The notes under the pieces: generated by a model | The model's database searches: none | What the model was told of the DNA's origin: nothing | Seen by the model: the letters and a program-made list of their open reading frames with translations, nothing else | Program-made: the position numbers and the translations under genes | Assembly (NCBI GenBank): GCA_016931715.1 | Contig: JAFGEF010000041.1 | Location: forward strand, 1-64,000 | Direction: 5' to 3' | Source of the DNA: Sedimentisphaerales bacterium | Lineage (GTDB): Bacteria; Planctomycetota; Phycisphaerae; Sedimentisphaerales; Anaerobacaceae | DNA: 64,000 nt | Part shown: one piece after another, positions 55,153-63,244 of the stretch | Layout: the number at the start of each line of letters is the position of its first letter | Position numbering within the stretch: the stretch's first letter is position 1

Positions 55153-56406
55153 TTACTTCTTCAAAATGTCGCACTCTTTAAAAGGTTTGTAGAGCGGATC
55201 TCCAATCAGCACTAACATCCATGAGTTTAAAGGATTCGTCCGATAGTAAGCCTCGACAAGGCTGTAACTTTTGTAAAGTTCTGTAAAAAAATCCTTTGGT
55301 TTGGGAAATGAATGAAGATAGGGTTCCGCAACCGGTCCCAAAGTCGCAGTTATTCCATCTTTGAGCATGGCTGGACACCATGCGTTTGAGTTAGGATCAC
55401 GAAGCCCGACCGCCTCAAAGCTCGCTATATGAAAACCGACTGCGCCATCGACAAAATCGAATGCGTCTATGTAATTTGAGAGGCTATACCAGCCGCAATA
55501 TATCGCAGCTTCAGGACATGAATTGGGTTCAAAAAGAGTGCTCTTTTGCTCTTGTTTGACAGTCAGGCCTGTTTGTGATTTTGTCAAAGCCGCAAGGTCC
55601 CGCAAAGATTGGTCATATTCACCATATTGATTCTTATCCAGAATACCTCGCGAATCGAAATAAGCTATTCCTTTTAATCCGGCCTGCTCAGCCTTAATTG
55701 CTTTATCAACGAGCGATATTATGATTTCTTCTGAAGGACCATCAAGCCGGCTGACCATTAATGTCTTATCCTTGAGAGCCGATAAATCACTTCCGGTATT
55801 TTCAGGCTTGGAAATTTCCTGAAGAGCGTTTGGCTGCCAGCGATACAGTTCGTAATTTCCAACTAAAACCATCGAAAGCTCGCTGTCTAATGATGCGTTT
55901 GTTTCCTTGCCGGTGATTAAATCTGCAATTATCTGCAGTTGAGCGAGTTTTGTCTCGATTGCTTTCTTTTCAGAAGGATTAATTATCGTCCCTGCGTTCA
56001 GTTTAGCCTGTGCTTCTTTGCCCTGTACAATAAGTTCATTTATTTTTTTTAATTGCTCATCCTGTCCTTCCAACTGCCCTCTTCCATGCACAGAGATAGG
56101 CACTCCGTATGTTGTCAGGATGCATTTTATTTTTCCGGCGTATTTCCGGCTATTCAATACGACTCGCAGCGGCTCAGCAATTTTATCATTGTAGTCTTTT
56201 CTGCTTATTGATGTTACAGGATTTTTCCCGAGCGGCAGAGCAATAATATTATCCGCAGGAACCGCTCTCTTCTTACAATAATATTGAGCGATACGTTCAG
56301 ATGACGGGATTTCACTGTTTGCTATCACCAGAACTTCATTAGGCTCCAGTCCCCAGCTCACAGTGGAATATAATAATATCAATAATAACGTTTTGACTCT
56401 TCTCAT
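55153..56406 (-). CDS. TIGR03790 family exported protein
   Basis: A 417-residue protein from the ATG at 56406 (AAGAAAGAATGG lies just upstream; an earlier in-frame start overlaps kamA-like coding sequence). It has a signal peptide (VKTLLLILLYSTVSWG) and then LEPNEVLVIANSEIPSSERIAQYYCKKRAVPADNIIALPLG, the start of the TIGR03790 family. ILTTYGVPISVHGRG, MVSRLDGPS near the middle, and WYSLSNYIDAFDF with GAVGFHIASFEA and TLGPVAEPYLHSFP near the end also fit the family. Its role is unknown. It is the third gene of the sugar transferase-KamA run and ends three bases from the convergent VanZ-like gene. Confidence 0.8.
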   Translation of the reverse strand: MRRVKTLLLILLYSTVSWGLEPNEVLVIANSEIPSSERIAQYYCKKRAVPADNIIALPLGKNPVTSISRKDYNDKIAEPLRVVLNSRKYAGKIKCILTTYGVPISVHGRGQLEGQDEQLKKINELIVQGKEAQAKLNAGTIINPSEKKAIETKLAQLQIIADLITGKETNASLDSELSMVLVGNYELYRWQPNALQEISKPENTGSDLSALKDKTLMVSRLDGPSEEIIISLVDKAIKAEQAGLKGIAYFDSRGILDKNQYGEYDQSLRDLAALTKSQTGLTVKQEQKSTLFEPNSCPEAAIYCGWYSLSNYIDAFDFVDGAVGFHIASFEAVGLRDPNSNAWCPAMLKDGITATLGPVAEPYLHSFPKPKDFFTELYKSYSLVEAYYRTNPLNSWMLVLIGDPLYKPFKECDILKK

Positions 56407-56449
56407 TATTTTCCATTCTTTCTTATCAACTGCAGCAAAGGTTAATACG

Positions 56450-57607
56450 CTATTCCGGACCATAGATTCTATATGGCAGGTTGTTCGGATATTCTTCTAT
56501 AATCTCAGTATAATCATCGAACCAGTAAGCATTAGGATTACTCTTGAGCACCATGATGCGGCCGCTTTCAAGGTCGTCAGCCGCCCTGTGATACTTGAAA
56601 ATTGTACATTGTTCTGTTTTTCCAACTACTTCTATTTTGCCGGACGAATGAGACATTACATAACGCGCTCGCTTTGCCAGACCCGAAACAAGCGATTTCG
56701 CTTTTTGCACTATTTCATAGCCCTGTTCGATAGGTACTGTGTAAGCTTTGTTGCCCATTGCCGGGCGGCACTGGAAAATATAATAAGGCACAGCGCCTAT
56801 AAAAGAAAGTTTCTTTAGAAGTTCCGCCAATATCTTATAATCTGCATTAATCCCTTTGATAAGCGGCATCTGATTCGTAGTAATTGCACCGGCTTTTTGC
56901 AGCATAGTTACCGCTTTTACCGCTGCGTCAGTCAATTCACGCGGATGTATGAAATGCATCATTATATAAATTTTTTTCCATTCACTGCTGTACTTTTCTA
57001 TCATCTTCAGCAAATCCGGATCATTTATAATACGATATGGATTGAATGCCGGCATTTTCGTACCGATGCGAACTATATGCACATGATCTATCGTTCTGAG
57101 TTGGCTGATTATTTCTTCAAGCTTTGATGTTTTTAGAACGAGGGGGTCTCCGCCGGTCAGGAGTACATTGGTTATTTCAGTATGCTCTTTTATATATCGA
57201 ATTGCCGCCGGCAAGTCCCTCAGATATTCGCTTTGCGGATTAATAAAAATGCGCTTGCGGAAACAATACCTGCATATGCCTTCGCAAACATTGCTTACCA
57301 GCAGCAATACAGTTGAATTGTACTTGTGTTCCAGACCGGGCATAACAGAATATGTATGCTCGTTTGAAGGATCAAGCCTGCCCCACTCATCAAGCTCTTC
57401 TATACTGGGTATGATTGCTCTCCTTATCGGGTCATCCGGATCATCCCAGTTAATAAGAGACAAGTAATACTCATTACAGCGAAAATCGAATTTTTCTGTA
57501 ACAGATGACAGAGTGTTTTTTTCTTTGTCCCTGAAAGATTCTATTTGCTCTAATTTATTAAAATATTTCATAATATTTTTAGTTTCGCTGCCTGAATCAC
57601 GATTCAC
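56450..57607 (-). CDS. KamA-family radical SAM aminomutase-like protein
   Basis: A 385-residue radical SAM enzyme. The iron-sulfur motif is CEGICRYCFRKRIF near residue 110, followed by NVLLTGGDPLVLKTSKLEEII, the GGDP SAM-binding strand and VHIVRIGTKMPAFNPYRI. Lysine 2,3-aminomutases have a PLP lysine in a P-G-G-G-G-K loop; here MSHSSGKIEVVGK occupies that region, so the lysine may be kept but the loop is altered. The GTG start overlaps the sugar transferase stop by four bases (GTGA), although an ATG 12 codons on is possible. Whether it makes beta-lysine or acts on another amino acid is unknown. Confidence 0.82.
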   Translation of the reverse strand: MNRDSGSETKNIMKYFNKLEQIESFRDKEKNTLSSVTEKFDFRCNEYYLSLINWDDPDDPIRRAIIPSIEELDEWGRLDPSNEHTYSVMPGLEHKYNSTVLLLVSNVCEGICRYCFRKRIFINPQSEYLRDLPAAIRYIKEHTEITNVLLTGGDPLVLKTSKLEEIISQLRTIDHVHIVRIGTKMPAFNPYRIINDPDLLKMIEKYSSEWKKIYIMMHFIHPRELTDAAVKAVTMLQKAGAITTNQMPLIKGINADYKILAELLKKLSFIGAVPYYIFQCRPAMGNKAYTVPIEQGYEIVQKAKSLVSGLAKRARYVMSHSSGKIEVVGKTEQCTIFKYHRAADDLESGRIMVLKSNPNAYWFDDYTEIIEEYPNNLPYRIYGPE

Positions 57608-58221
57608 GATTTATCACCGCGAGTGCATTCAGCCTGGGAGTATCTGTTTTCGTAAATATTTTTCTTTTTAAAGACTATAAGGAAAGTAGCCAGCAATATT
57701 TTCATATCAGCAAATAATCCTGCATTTTCAACATACTGAATATCAAGCTCTAATTTTTCTTCCTGTGTTAATTGACCTCTGCCTTTAATCTGAGCCAGTC
57801 CGGTCAGACCAGGTTTGACAAGCAAACGTTTCTTTTGCCGCTCATTCCATTCCTTTATTTGCGACACATACAAAGGTCGCGGCCCGACAAGGCTCATATC
57901 TCCTTTCAATATATTATAAAATTGCGGAAGTTCATCGAGCGAATATTCCCGCAGAAACGTTCCGATTTTTGTTAGCCTGACATCTTCCTCTGATTTTGGG
58001 CTTGGTCCAAAGGGTTCTGTATCCTGTTTCATTGTACGGAATTTGTAAAAAACAAAAGTTTTACCGAGTTTTCCAGCCCTTTCCTGCTTAAAAACCGCCG
58101 CTCCTTTACTTTCGAGTCTAATGGCAATCGCTATTATAACCAAAACAGGACAAAGTATTGCAAATGCTAATAATGATATTAAAAAATCTAATCCGCGTTT
58201 GCAGATATTGAAGAGCTTCAT
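57604..58221 (-). CDS. sugar transferase (polyprenyl-phosphate glycosylphosphotransferase)
   Basis: A 205-residue monotopic phosphoglycosyl transferase. It has one N-terminal membrane helix (GLDFLISLLAFAILCPVLVIIAIAI) and then VFKQERAGKLGKTFVFYKFRTM, LPQFYNILKGDMSLVGPRPLYVSQI and KPGLTGLAQIKGRG, which are the full catalytic signature. It starts the polysaccharide repeat unit on undecaprenyl phosphate. A TTGACA box (58251-58256, minus) lies just upstream. It is coupled to the KamA-like gene. Confidence 0.93.
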   Translation of the reverse strand: MKLFNICKRGLDFLISLLAFAILCPVLVIIAIAIRLESKGAAVFKQERAGKLGKTFVFYKFRTMKQDTEPFGPSPKSEEDVRLTKIGTFLREYSLDELPQFYNILKGDMSLVGPRPLYVSQIKEWNERQKKRLLVKPGLTGLAQIKGRGQLTQEEKLELDIQYVENAGLFADMKILLATFLIVFKKKNIYENRYSQAECTRGDKS

Positions 58222-58330
58222 ATCTTAAGTTTAATTCCTATATACCTTTATGTCAAGAAAAGAAAAATGTTTGTAAAAACAAAAATCCGAGTTCTAAAGA
58301 ATATATCGGTAAATTAAACATTATCATCTG

Positions 58331-58903
58331 CTAAGCATTTTGGGCGGCGGGTTTTATTTTATGCTTCATCCATGGACATGAGTCTTTTTGCGGACATTCT
58401 TTGCAGCCGTGTTTAGTTGAAACTAAAGGTAATATAACAAATGCATCTATAGCAAAGATGATAAGCAATATCAAAAGCAGCCAGGAAAAGCGACCAACAA
58501 CGGCAGGAAGTCCCGCCAATAATGGAATAAACCACAATGGTACAATCACGGGAATATGCCTTTTGAATTTGTCTGAAAAACATTCGACACGGCTTTTTTT
58601 ACGAAACCTGGAAGCAATCCGGCCGTATCCACAGGGACATGACCTTGTATCCCAGTATCTGCAATAGGGACATACGAAAATCATAATCCATACCGCACCC
58701 GCTATACCGTACAAAAGATAAGCAAATCCGGCGATTATTCCCCATGATGATTCACTGAAGGCTGTTATGAAAATTACCATTCCAAGCAATGTCATCACCG
58801 CATAAGGAATGTTATCGATGACCTCCTGTATCGGAGTATATTCAGGCATGATTTGTTTGTTTGTATCCTGCACCTGTGTTCTTGTATCTTCTGACACTAT
58901 CAC
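58331..58903 (-). CDS. cysteine-rich membrane protein of unknown function
   Basis: A 190-residue membrane protein with four hydrophobic segments: residues about 35-52, 56-78, 119-134 and 138-158. Between the second and third is a cluster (CPYCRYWDTRSCPCGYGRI) with C-x2-C and C-x-C, and near the end HGCKECPQKDSCPW, both able to hold a metal or iron-sulfur centre. The start is GTG. It is placed between the polysaccharide genes and the PQQ-like proteins; no family was recognised. Confidence 0.6.
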   Translation of the reverse strand: MIVSEDTRTQVQDTNKQIMPEYTPIQEVIDNIPYAVMTLLGMVIFITAFSESSWGIIAGFAYLLYGIAGAVWIMIFVCPYCRYWDTRSCPCGYGRIASRFRKKSRVECFSDKFKRHIPVIVPLWFIPLLAGLPAVVGRFSWLLLILLIIFAIDAFVILPLVSTKHGCKECPQKDSCPWMKHKIKPAAQNA

Positions 58904-58968
58904 TCTACTTACTTTCCTCTTATCTTTGATATTTTTTTTATGCTGAATACGGCAGCGGAAAGAACAAA

Positions 58969-60267
58969 TTACTTTGCTTTTACATTATAAACCATTAAAA
59001 CATCAGCATATCTTAAATAGAGCTTGCCGTCAACAATAACAGGATGAGCCCATGCAGTTCCGGTTGCACCCGGCCGCTCGGGTGGTGTAAAAGTACCTTT
59101 AACAACATATTTTTCAGGATTCGCCTCAACAAGCACCATTAAATTATTTTCGTAACGAAAATATATGCGACCATCGGCATACAGAACTCCCGCCGAACCC
59201 TGGCCAGGCTGGTTTTCCTGCCACATTACTTTTCCGGTTTTCATCTCGATACAGGTCGGTTTGCTCTGGTTATTCCCGTGCCCGCCGTAAATATAATCTC
59301 CAGCTTTAACCATGCAGCCGTGATGATTCTGAAAAACTTTACCTTCAAGGAAATAAACTTCATCCATTTTTACTCCGTTGTTTTCCGGATTGAGTTTTAG
59401 CAGGGCTGCGCCGGTATTGTAGCCTGACGCACAAAAAACGTAATCTCCGTTAACAATCGGAATCGGTATGGTAGCAGCCCTGTTTGCGATTTTATTGTAT
59501 CCCCAGAGGAACTTACCATCAGGCGATACACTGATTAATCCTTTACCGATCATTTTGATGTACTGCTTCATGCCGCCGCCGCTGCTGATAATGATCGAGG
59601 AATAACCGGCGTCATCTTTACCGTTTGTTCCGATATCAGGCATTGAGCATTTCCAGATTGTATCACCTGTCTTTTTATTTAATGCTACTATTACAGCATC
59701 CTGCCCGCCGGGAGTGCATAAAACCTTGTCTCCGTCTATAAGAGGAGATTCACTAAACTTCCATGTGGGGTTTTTCCCATTGAAGTCCTTCTCCAGATGT
59801 TTTCTCCAGATAATTCCCCCCTTATCTGCATCCAGGCATACCACATCACCGGAAGTGCCTATTGCATATACAAAACCGTCATCGTAAGCAGGTATGCATC
59901 GGGGACCTCCTCTTTCATCTTTATGTATGGGACCAATTTTGGTCGTCCAAATTTTCTTATGTGTTTCCAAATCAACTGCGATTACGCATTGCGCATCTTC
60001 ATTATCAATTCTCAGGTCACCCATCGTGAAGAGCTTTCCATTCGATATTGAAACGCTGGAATAGCCTGCTCCGAGACCGGGTACCTCCCATAATAGTTCA
60101 GGGCCTCCCTCAGGCCAGCTTTGGAGCAGCCCTGTTTCTTTGCAAATCGCATCGCCGTCAGGTCCCCGCCATTGGGGCCAGTCACCTGCGGCTGCAACTC
60201 CTGTAATAAAACTGATAAATAAAATGAGAACTATTCGGCTGCTTTTCACAAGTTGTATTTTCTTCAT
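58969..60267 (-). CDS. exported PQQ-like beta-propeller protein
   Basis: A 432-residue exported protein with a signal peptide (IVLILFISFITGVAAA) and a WPQWRGPDGDA-type start, followed by PQQ-like blades such as VIAVDLETHKKIWTTKIG, VVCLDADKGGIIWRK, VIVALNKKTGDTIWKC, CIEMKTGKVMWQ. The blades carry the A/V-x-D-x-x-T/A-G-x-x-x-W repeat of eight-bladed propellers. Such proteins with WPxWRGP starts are abundant in planctomycete-like genomes and are not necessarily PQQ enzymes; catalytic calcium/disulfide residues of dehydrogenases are not seen. AAAGGAAAG precedes the ATG. It is a paralogue of the next gene upstream. Confidence 0.88.
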   Translation of the reverse strand: MKKIQLVKSSRIVLILFISFITGVAAAGDWPQWRGPDGDAICKETGLLQSWPEGGPELLWEVPGLGAGYSSVSISNGKLFTMGDLRIDNEDAQCVIAVDLETHKKIWTTKIGPIHKDERGGPRCIPAYDDGFVYAIGTSGDVVCLDADKGGIIWRKHLEKDFNGKNPTWKFSESPLIDGDKVLCTPGGQDAVIVALNKKTGDTIWKCSMPDIGTNGKDDAGYSSIIISSGGGMKQYIKMIGKGLISVSPDGKFLWGYNKIANRAATIPIPIVNGDYVFCASGYNTGAALLKLNPENNGVKMDEVYFLEGKVFQNHHGCMVKAGDYIYGGHGNNQSKPTCIEMKTGKVMWQENQPGQGSAGVLYADGRIYFRYENNLMVLVEANPEKYVVKGTFTPPERPGATGTAWAHPVIVDGKLYLRYADVLMVYNVKAK

Positions 60268-60339
60268 TAGAACTTTCCTTTTACTTAGTTCTGACTTCTT
60301 TCAAGAGTTTTGCAAAAATTCAATTCTTTCTTAAAAAAA

Positions 60340-61599
60340 TTATTCAATACTTACATCCACACAAACAAATTTTCCTGCTGTATTACGTGCATAAATTCTG
60401 CCATTGGCAAGAACAGGAACAGTCCAGCATTTATATTCGAGTATTTGCTTCGACGCTAATTCCTTAAAACTGTCAGGTGAAGCATGGGCAATTATTAATT
60501 TGCCATCTTCGCTGAGAATAATCAGTTTTCCATTAGCGAGCATAAGCGAGCCGGTTCCCATTCCTCCCTGAGTCCATCTTACTTTACCTGTATCGAGTTC
60601 CATACATTTCAGACTGCCATTGCCTGTTCGTCCTCCCATCCCTATTTGGCCGTCAAAGCCATAAAGATCACCTCTCCACAAAACCGCACTGTTGAGTTGA
60701 TTGCTCATATTCTTGTTTCGATAAACTTCTTCAGGTTTGCCTGATTTTAATCCGTAAAGCACACCACCAGCGTTATATCCCGTAGAAACAAACATTTTTC
60801 TGCCTGAAACAATTACATCGGTTGCATTAATCTCCGAACGTGTCTCCCAGGGAATCTGCCAGAGAACCTGGCCTGTCGAAACATCCAGGCCGATAAATTC
60901 TTTGGCAACAAGCATTACCAGGCTCTTCTTGCCATCCAAATCAAAGGGAACCGCAGTTGCATACGCACCTGTGCCCGGGCCGTTCTGCCATTTGATACTG
61001 CCGTCTGCTTTGTTCAACGCGAGCCCTCTCACACCTGCATTAAGAATAACAAGATTGTCTATTATCAGAGGCGAACTGGCAAAATGCCATTGCGGAGGTG
61101 TGCACTTCCACTCTTCCTGAACATTTTTCTGCCAGACAATCTCACCAGAGGCAGCATCGAAACGAATAATATCACCTTTCTTGCTGAAAGTATAAACTGC
61201 GTCACCATCAACAGTAGGAGTTGAACAGGGACCTCCCTCGTGCAGATTATTGAACAAAGGACAATCGTAAGATTTCTTCCATATTTCCCCGCCTGTCACG
61301 GCATCGAAGCAATAGACATAATCTTTTCCATCGATATTTCCCATAGTGTATGCTTTACCTTTGCTTACGGTAATTGAGGAAAATCCTGTTCCGATAGATT
61401 TTTCCCAAAGCACTTTCGGTCCATCCTCCGGCCAGGTTGTCTGCCATCCGATTTCTCTTGAAATTCCGTTATACTCAGGACCTCGCCAATTGGGCCAATC
61501 CTCTGCTATAGCTGCTGTGTTAATAATTGAAATTATGCCTGAAATAAGAAAAAAACACAAAAAACGCGATTTGCTTGTAATTAATTGTTCTGTATTCAT
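60340..61599 (-). CDS. exported PQQ-like beta-propeller protein, paralogue
   Basis: A 419-residue exported propeller protein with the same layout: signal peptide, then DWPNWRGPEYNGISRE, and blades including YCFDAVTGGEIWKKS, IIRFDAASGEIVWQK, LALNKADGSIKWQ, IGLDVSTGQVLWQIP, and CMELDTGKVRWTQGG. It shares GTGFSSITVSKGKAYTMGNIDGKDYVYCFD with the paralogue's GAGYSSVSISNGKLFTMGDLRIDNEDAQCV. AGGAGAG precedes the ATG. It sits 73 bp upstream of its paralogue and 52 bp downstream of the iron-sulfur flavoprotein on the same strand, so a joint operon with the redox genes is possible but not shown. Confidence 0.88.
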   Translation of the reverse strand: MNTEQLITSKSRFLCFFLISGIISIINTAAIAEDWPNWRGPEYNGISREIGWQTTWPEDGPKVLWEKSIGTGFSSITVSKGKAYTMGNIDGKDYVYCFDAVTGGEIWKKSYDCPLFNNLHEGGPCSTPTVDGDAVYTFSKKGDIIRFDAASGEIVWQKNVQEEWKCTPPQWHFASSPLIIDNLVILNAGVRGLALNKADGSIKWQNGPGTGAYATAVPFDLDGKKSLVMLVAKEFIGLDVSTGQVLWQIPWETRSEINATDVIVSGRKMFVSTGYNAGGVLYGLKSGKPEEVYRNKNMSNQLNSAVLWRGDLYGFDGQIGMGGRTGNGSLKCMELDTGKVRWTQGGMGTGSLMLANGKLIILSEDGKLIIAHASPDSFKELASKQILEYKCWTVPVLANGRIYARNTAGKFVCVDVSIE

Positions 61600-61650
61600 C
61601 GTTTCTCTCCTAAAAATGCGGATATAGTATTTCTACACAGAAATACTCCT

Positions 61651-63243
61651 CTAATCTGCATTTTGTTCATCACCATCTGAAATTTTAAAAGACAATGCAC
61701 CCGTCGGGCAGGCTTTCACACATTTTTTTGCTGTATTTGTCTGCTGAATAGCTTCTACAATAGAACGCTCGAAAGGTATTGCTAATCGTACATTGAAGCC
61801 TCGACCGGTGAATGTTAAGCCGATTTTCTCGCCCGCCTTTGCAGTAATTTGAACGCATAAGCCGCATTCTATGCACTTGCCAGGCTCAAAAATCAGTTCA
61901 GAATGCTCTGTAAGCTGAACAAACGAACGATTTTTGCCTTTATATTGACTGATTTTTGCATCGTATTGGCCTGAGTATTTTCGTAACTTGCAGCTTACAG
62001 GTTTCCTGCAATCGCAATGCAGGCAGCGTATTGCTTCTTTTATGGCTTCGTCATTTGTGAAACCATTTTCATTTCGAGCCGGTTCGATTCTCGAGTCCTT
62101 ACTGTGACCTGCAACGAATTTTTCTAATTCTTCAGGGCTTAACTTCCCGATTCGTGTATTGAATGAATTTGCTCGTCCGGTTACTTTTTCACCTGATAAA
62201 TACTGGCTTATAGCGGCACAGGCTTCTTTGCCATCTGCCACTGCACGGACTGTCAGTTTCCTCTTGCGAACAGCGTCACCACCTGCGAAAACTCCGGGCA
62301 GATTTGTCTGATAAGTCTGGCTATCTGCGTCAATTGCATCAACTTTGATTTTCAAGCCCATGAAGCTGGTTTGGTTTTTTGGGAGCTGTCCGATTGCGAC
62401 AAAAACTGCATCGAATTCTTTTCGCAGACTTTCAAATGTTACGCTATCACCCACCCGTGTTTTGAGCCTGAATCTTACACCAAGTTTTTCTATCTGTGAA
62501 ATTTCAGAATTAAGGATATTTCTGGGCAGCTCTTTTTCCGGAACTCCATATTGCAGCATTCCTCCCGGTTTTTCGTGGTCATCTAAAATGGTGCAGGCAA
62601 ATCCATTCTGAGACAAATAATATGCGGCGGCTAATCCCGCCGGACCTGCGCCGATAATCGCTATACTTTTGTTTATTTTGGGCTTGCATACAGGTATATA
62701 AGATTTTTCAGAAAGCAAATCAACATCAGCAGCAAACCGCTTCAAAAGACAAATCGAAACTCCTTCGTCATAACCAGACCTTCTGCACGCTTTTTCACAT
62801 GGTTTGGGACAGATACGCCCCAGCACGGCGGGTAATGCTATGTTTTTTTTCACTGTTGCGATTGCTTTGTCAAGTCTTCCTTCAGAAATTTGACGAATCA
62901 TCAGAGGAATATTCATATGCGCCGGGCAGGCTGTCTGACATGGTCCCATGCAGTCGCCCAAATGGTCGCTCAGGAGCAATTCCAGAGCCGCTTTGCGCGC
63001 TAAGTCAATTTCCTCCGAACGTGTATGCACAACCATTCCATCTTCTGCAATAGCCGCGCATGATGGCACAAAATTCGCCTTGCCCTCGACTTTAACTACG
63101 CAAATCATACAGCTTGTGGAAGGTTTGCAGCCTTTCAGGAAGCACATAGTCGGAATCTCGATACCGATTTTTTCTGCCGCTTCGAGAATCGTCCGGCCTT
63201 CACTTACTTCCACTTTGCGATTATCTATTGTCAGTACAGGCAT
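61651..63243 (-). CDS. iron-sulfur flavoprotein (2Fe-2S + GltD-like) lacking the NADPH domain
   Basis: A 530-residue cytoplasmic redox protein. An N-terminal 2Fe-2S domain (CFLKGCKPSTSCMICVVKVEG...C, about 1-90) is followed by the GltD/Fer4-type region (GPCQTACPAHMNIPLMIRQISEGRLDKAI ... ICPKPCEKACRR), the FAD motif IAIIGAGPAGLAAAYYL near residue 193, and a C-terminal ferredoxin-like end (CIECGLC ... CVKACPTGAL). The usual second Rossmann fold (GGGNTAxD and R-R, NADPH) is missing: the chain goes from DAVFVAIGQ almost directly to the LPGVFAGGDAV end. It is one base from the NuoF-like gene and the pair may bifurcate or pass electrons to a catalytic subunit outside the window. Confidence 0.82.
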   Translation of the reverse strand: MPVLTIDNRKVEVSEGRTILEAAEKIGIEIPTMCFLKGCKPSTSCMICVVKVEGKANFVPSCAAIAEDGMVVHTRSEEIDLARKAALELLLSDHLGDCMGPCQTACPAHMNIPLMIRQISEGRLDKAIATVKKNIALPAVLGRICPKPCEKACRRSGYDEGVSICLLKRFAADVDLLSEKSYIPVCKPKINKSIAIIGAGPAGLAAAYYLSQNGFACTILDDHEKPGGMLQYGVPEKELPRNILNSEISQIEKLGVRFRLKTRVGDSVTFESLRKEFDAVFVAIGQLPKNQTSFMGLKIKVDAIDADSQTYQTNLPGVFAGGDAVRKRKLTVRAVADGKEACAAISQYLSGEKVTGRANSFNTRIGKLSPEELEKFVAGHSKDSRIEPARNENGFTNDEAIKEAIRCLHCDCRKPVSCKLRKYSGQYDAKISQYKGKNRSFVQLTEHSELIFEPGKCIECGLCVQITAKAGEKIGLTFTGRGFNVRLAIPFERSIVEAIQQTNTAKKCVKACPTGALSFKISDGDEQNAD

Positions 63244-63244
63244 T

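Noticed and set aside
58228-58256. Minus-strand promoter TTGACA-N17-TAAACT before the sugar transferase gene
   Set aside because: The -35 box is perfect, but the implied transcription start falls at or beyond the start codon and the -10 is poor, so it is mentioned only in the gene entry.
58969-61599. PQQ-dependent alcohol dehydrogenases
   Set aside because: Propeller repeats are clear, but no catalytic calcium site or vicinal disulfide is seen.
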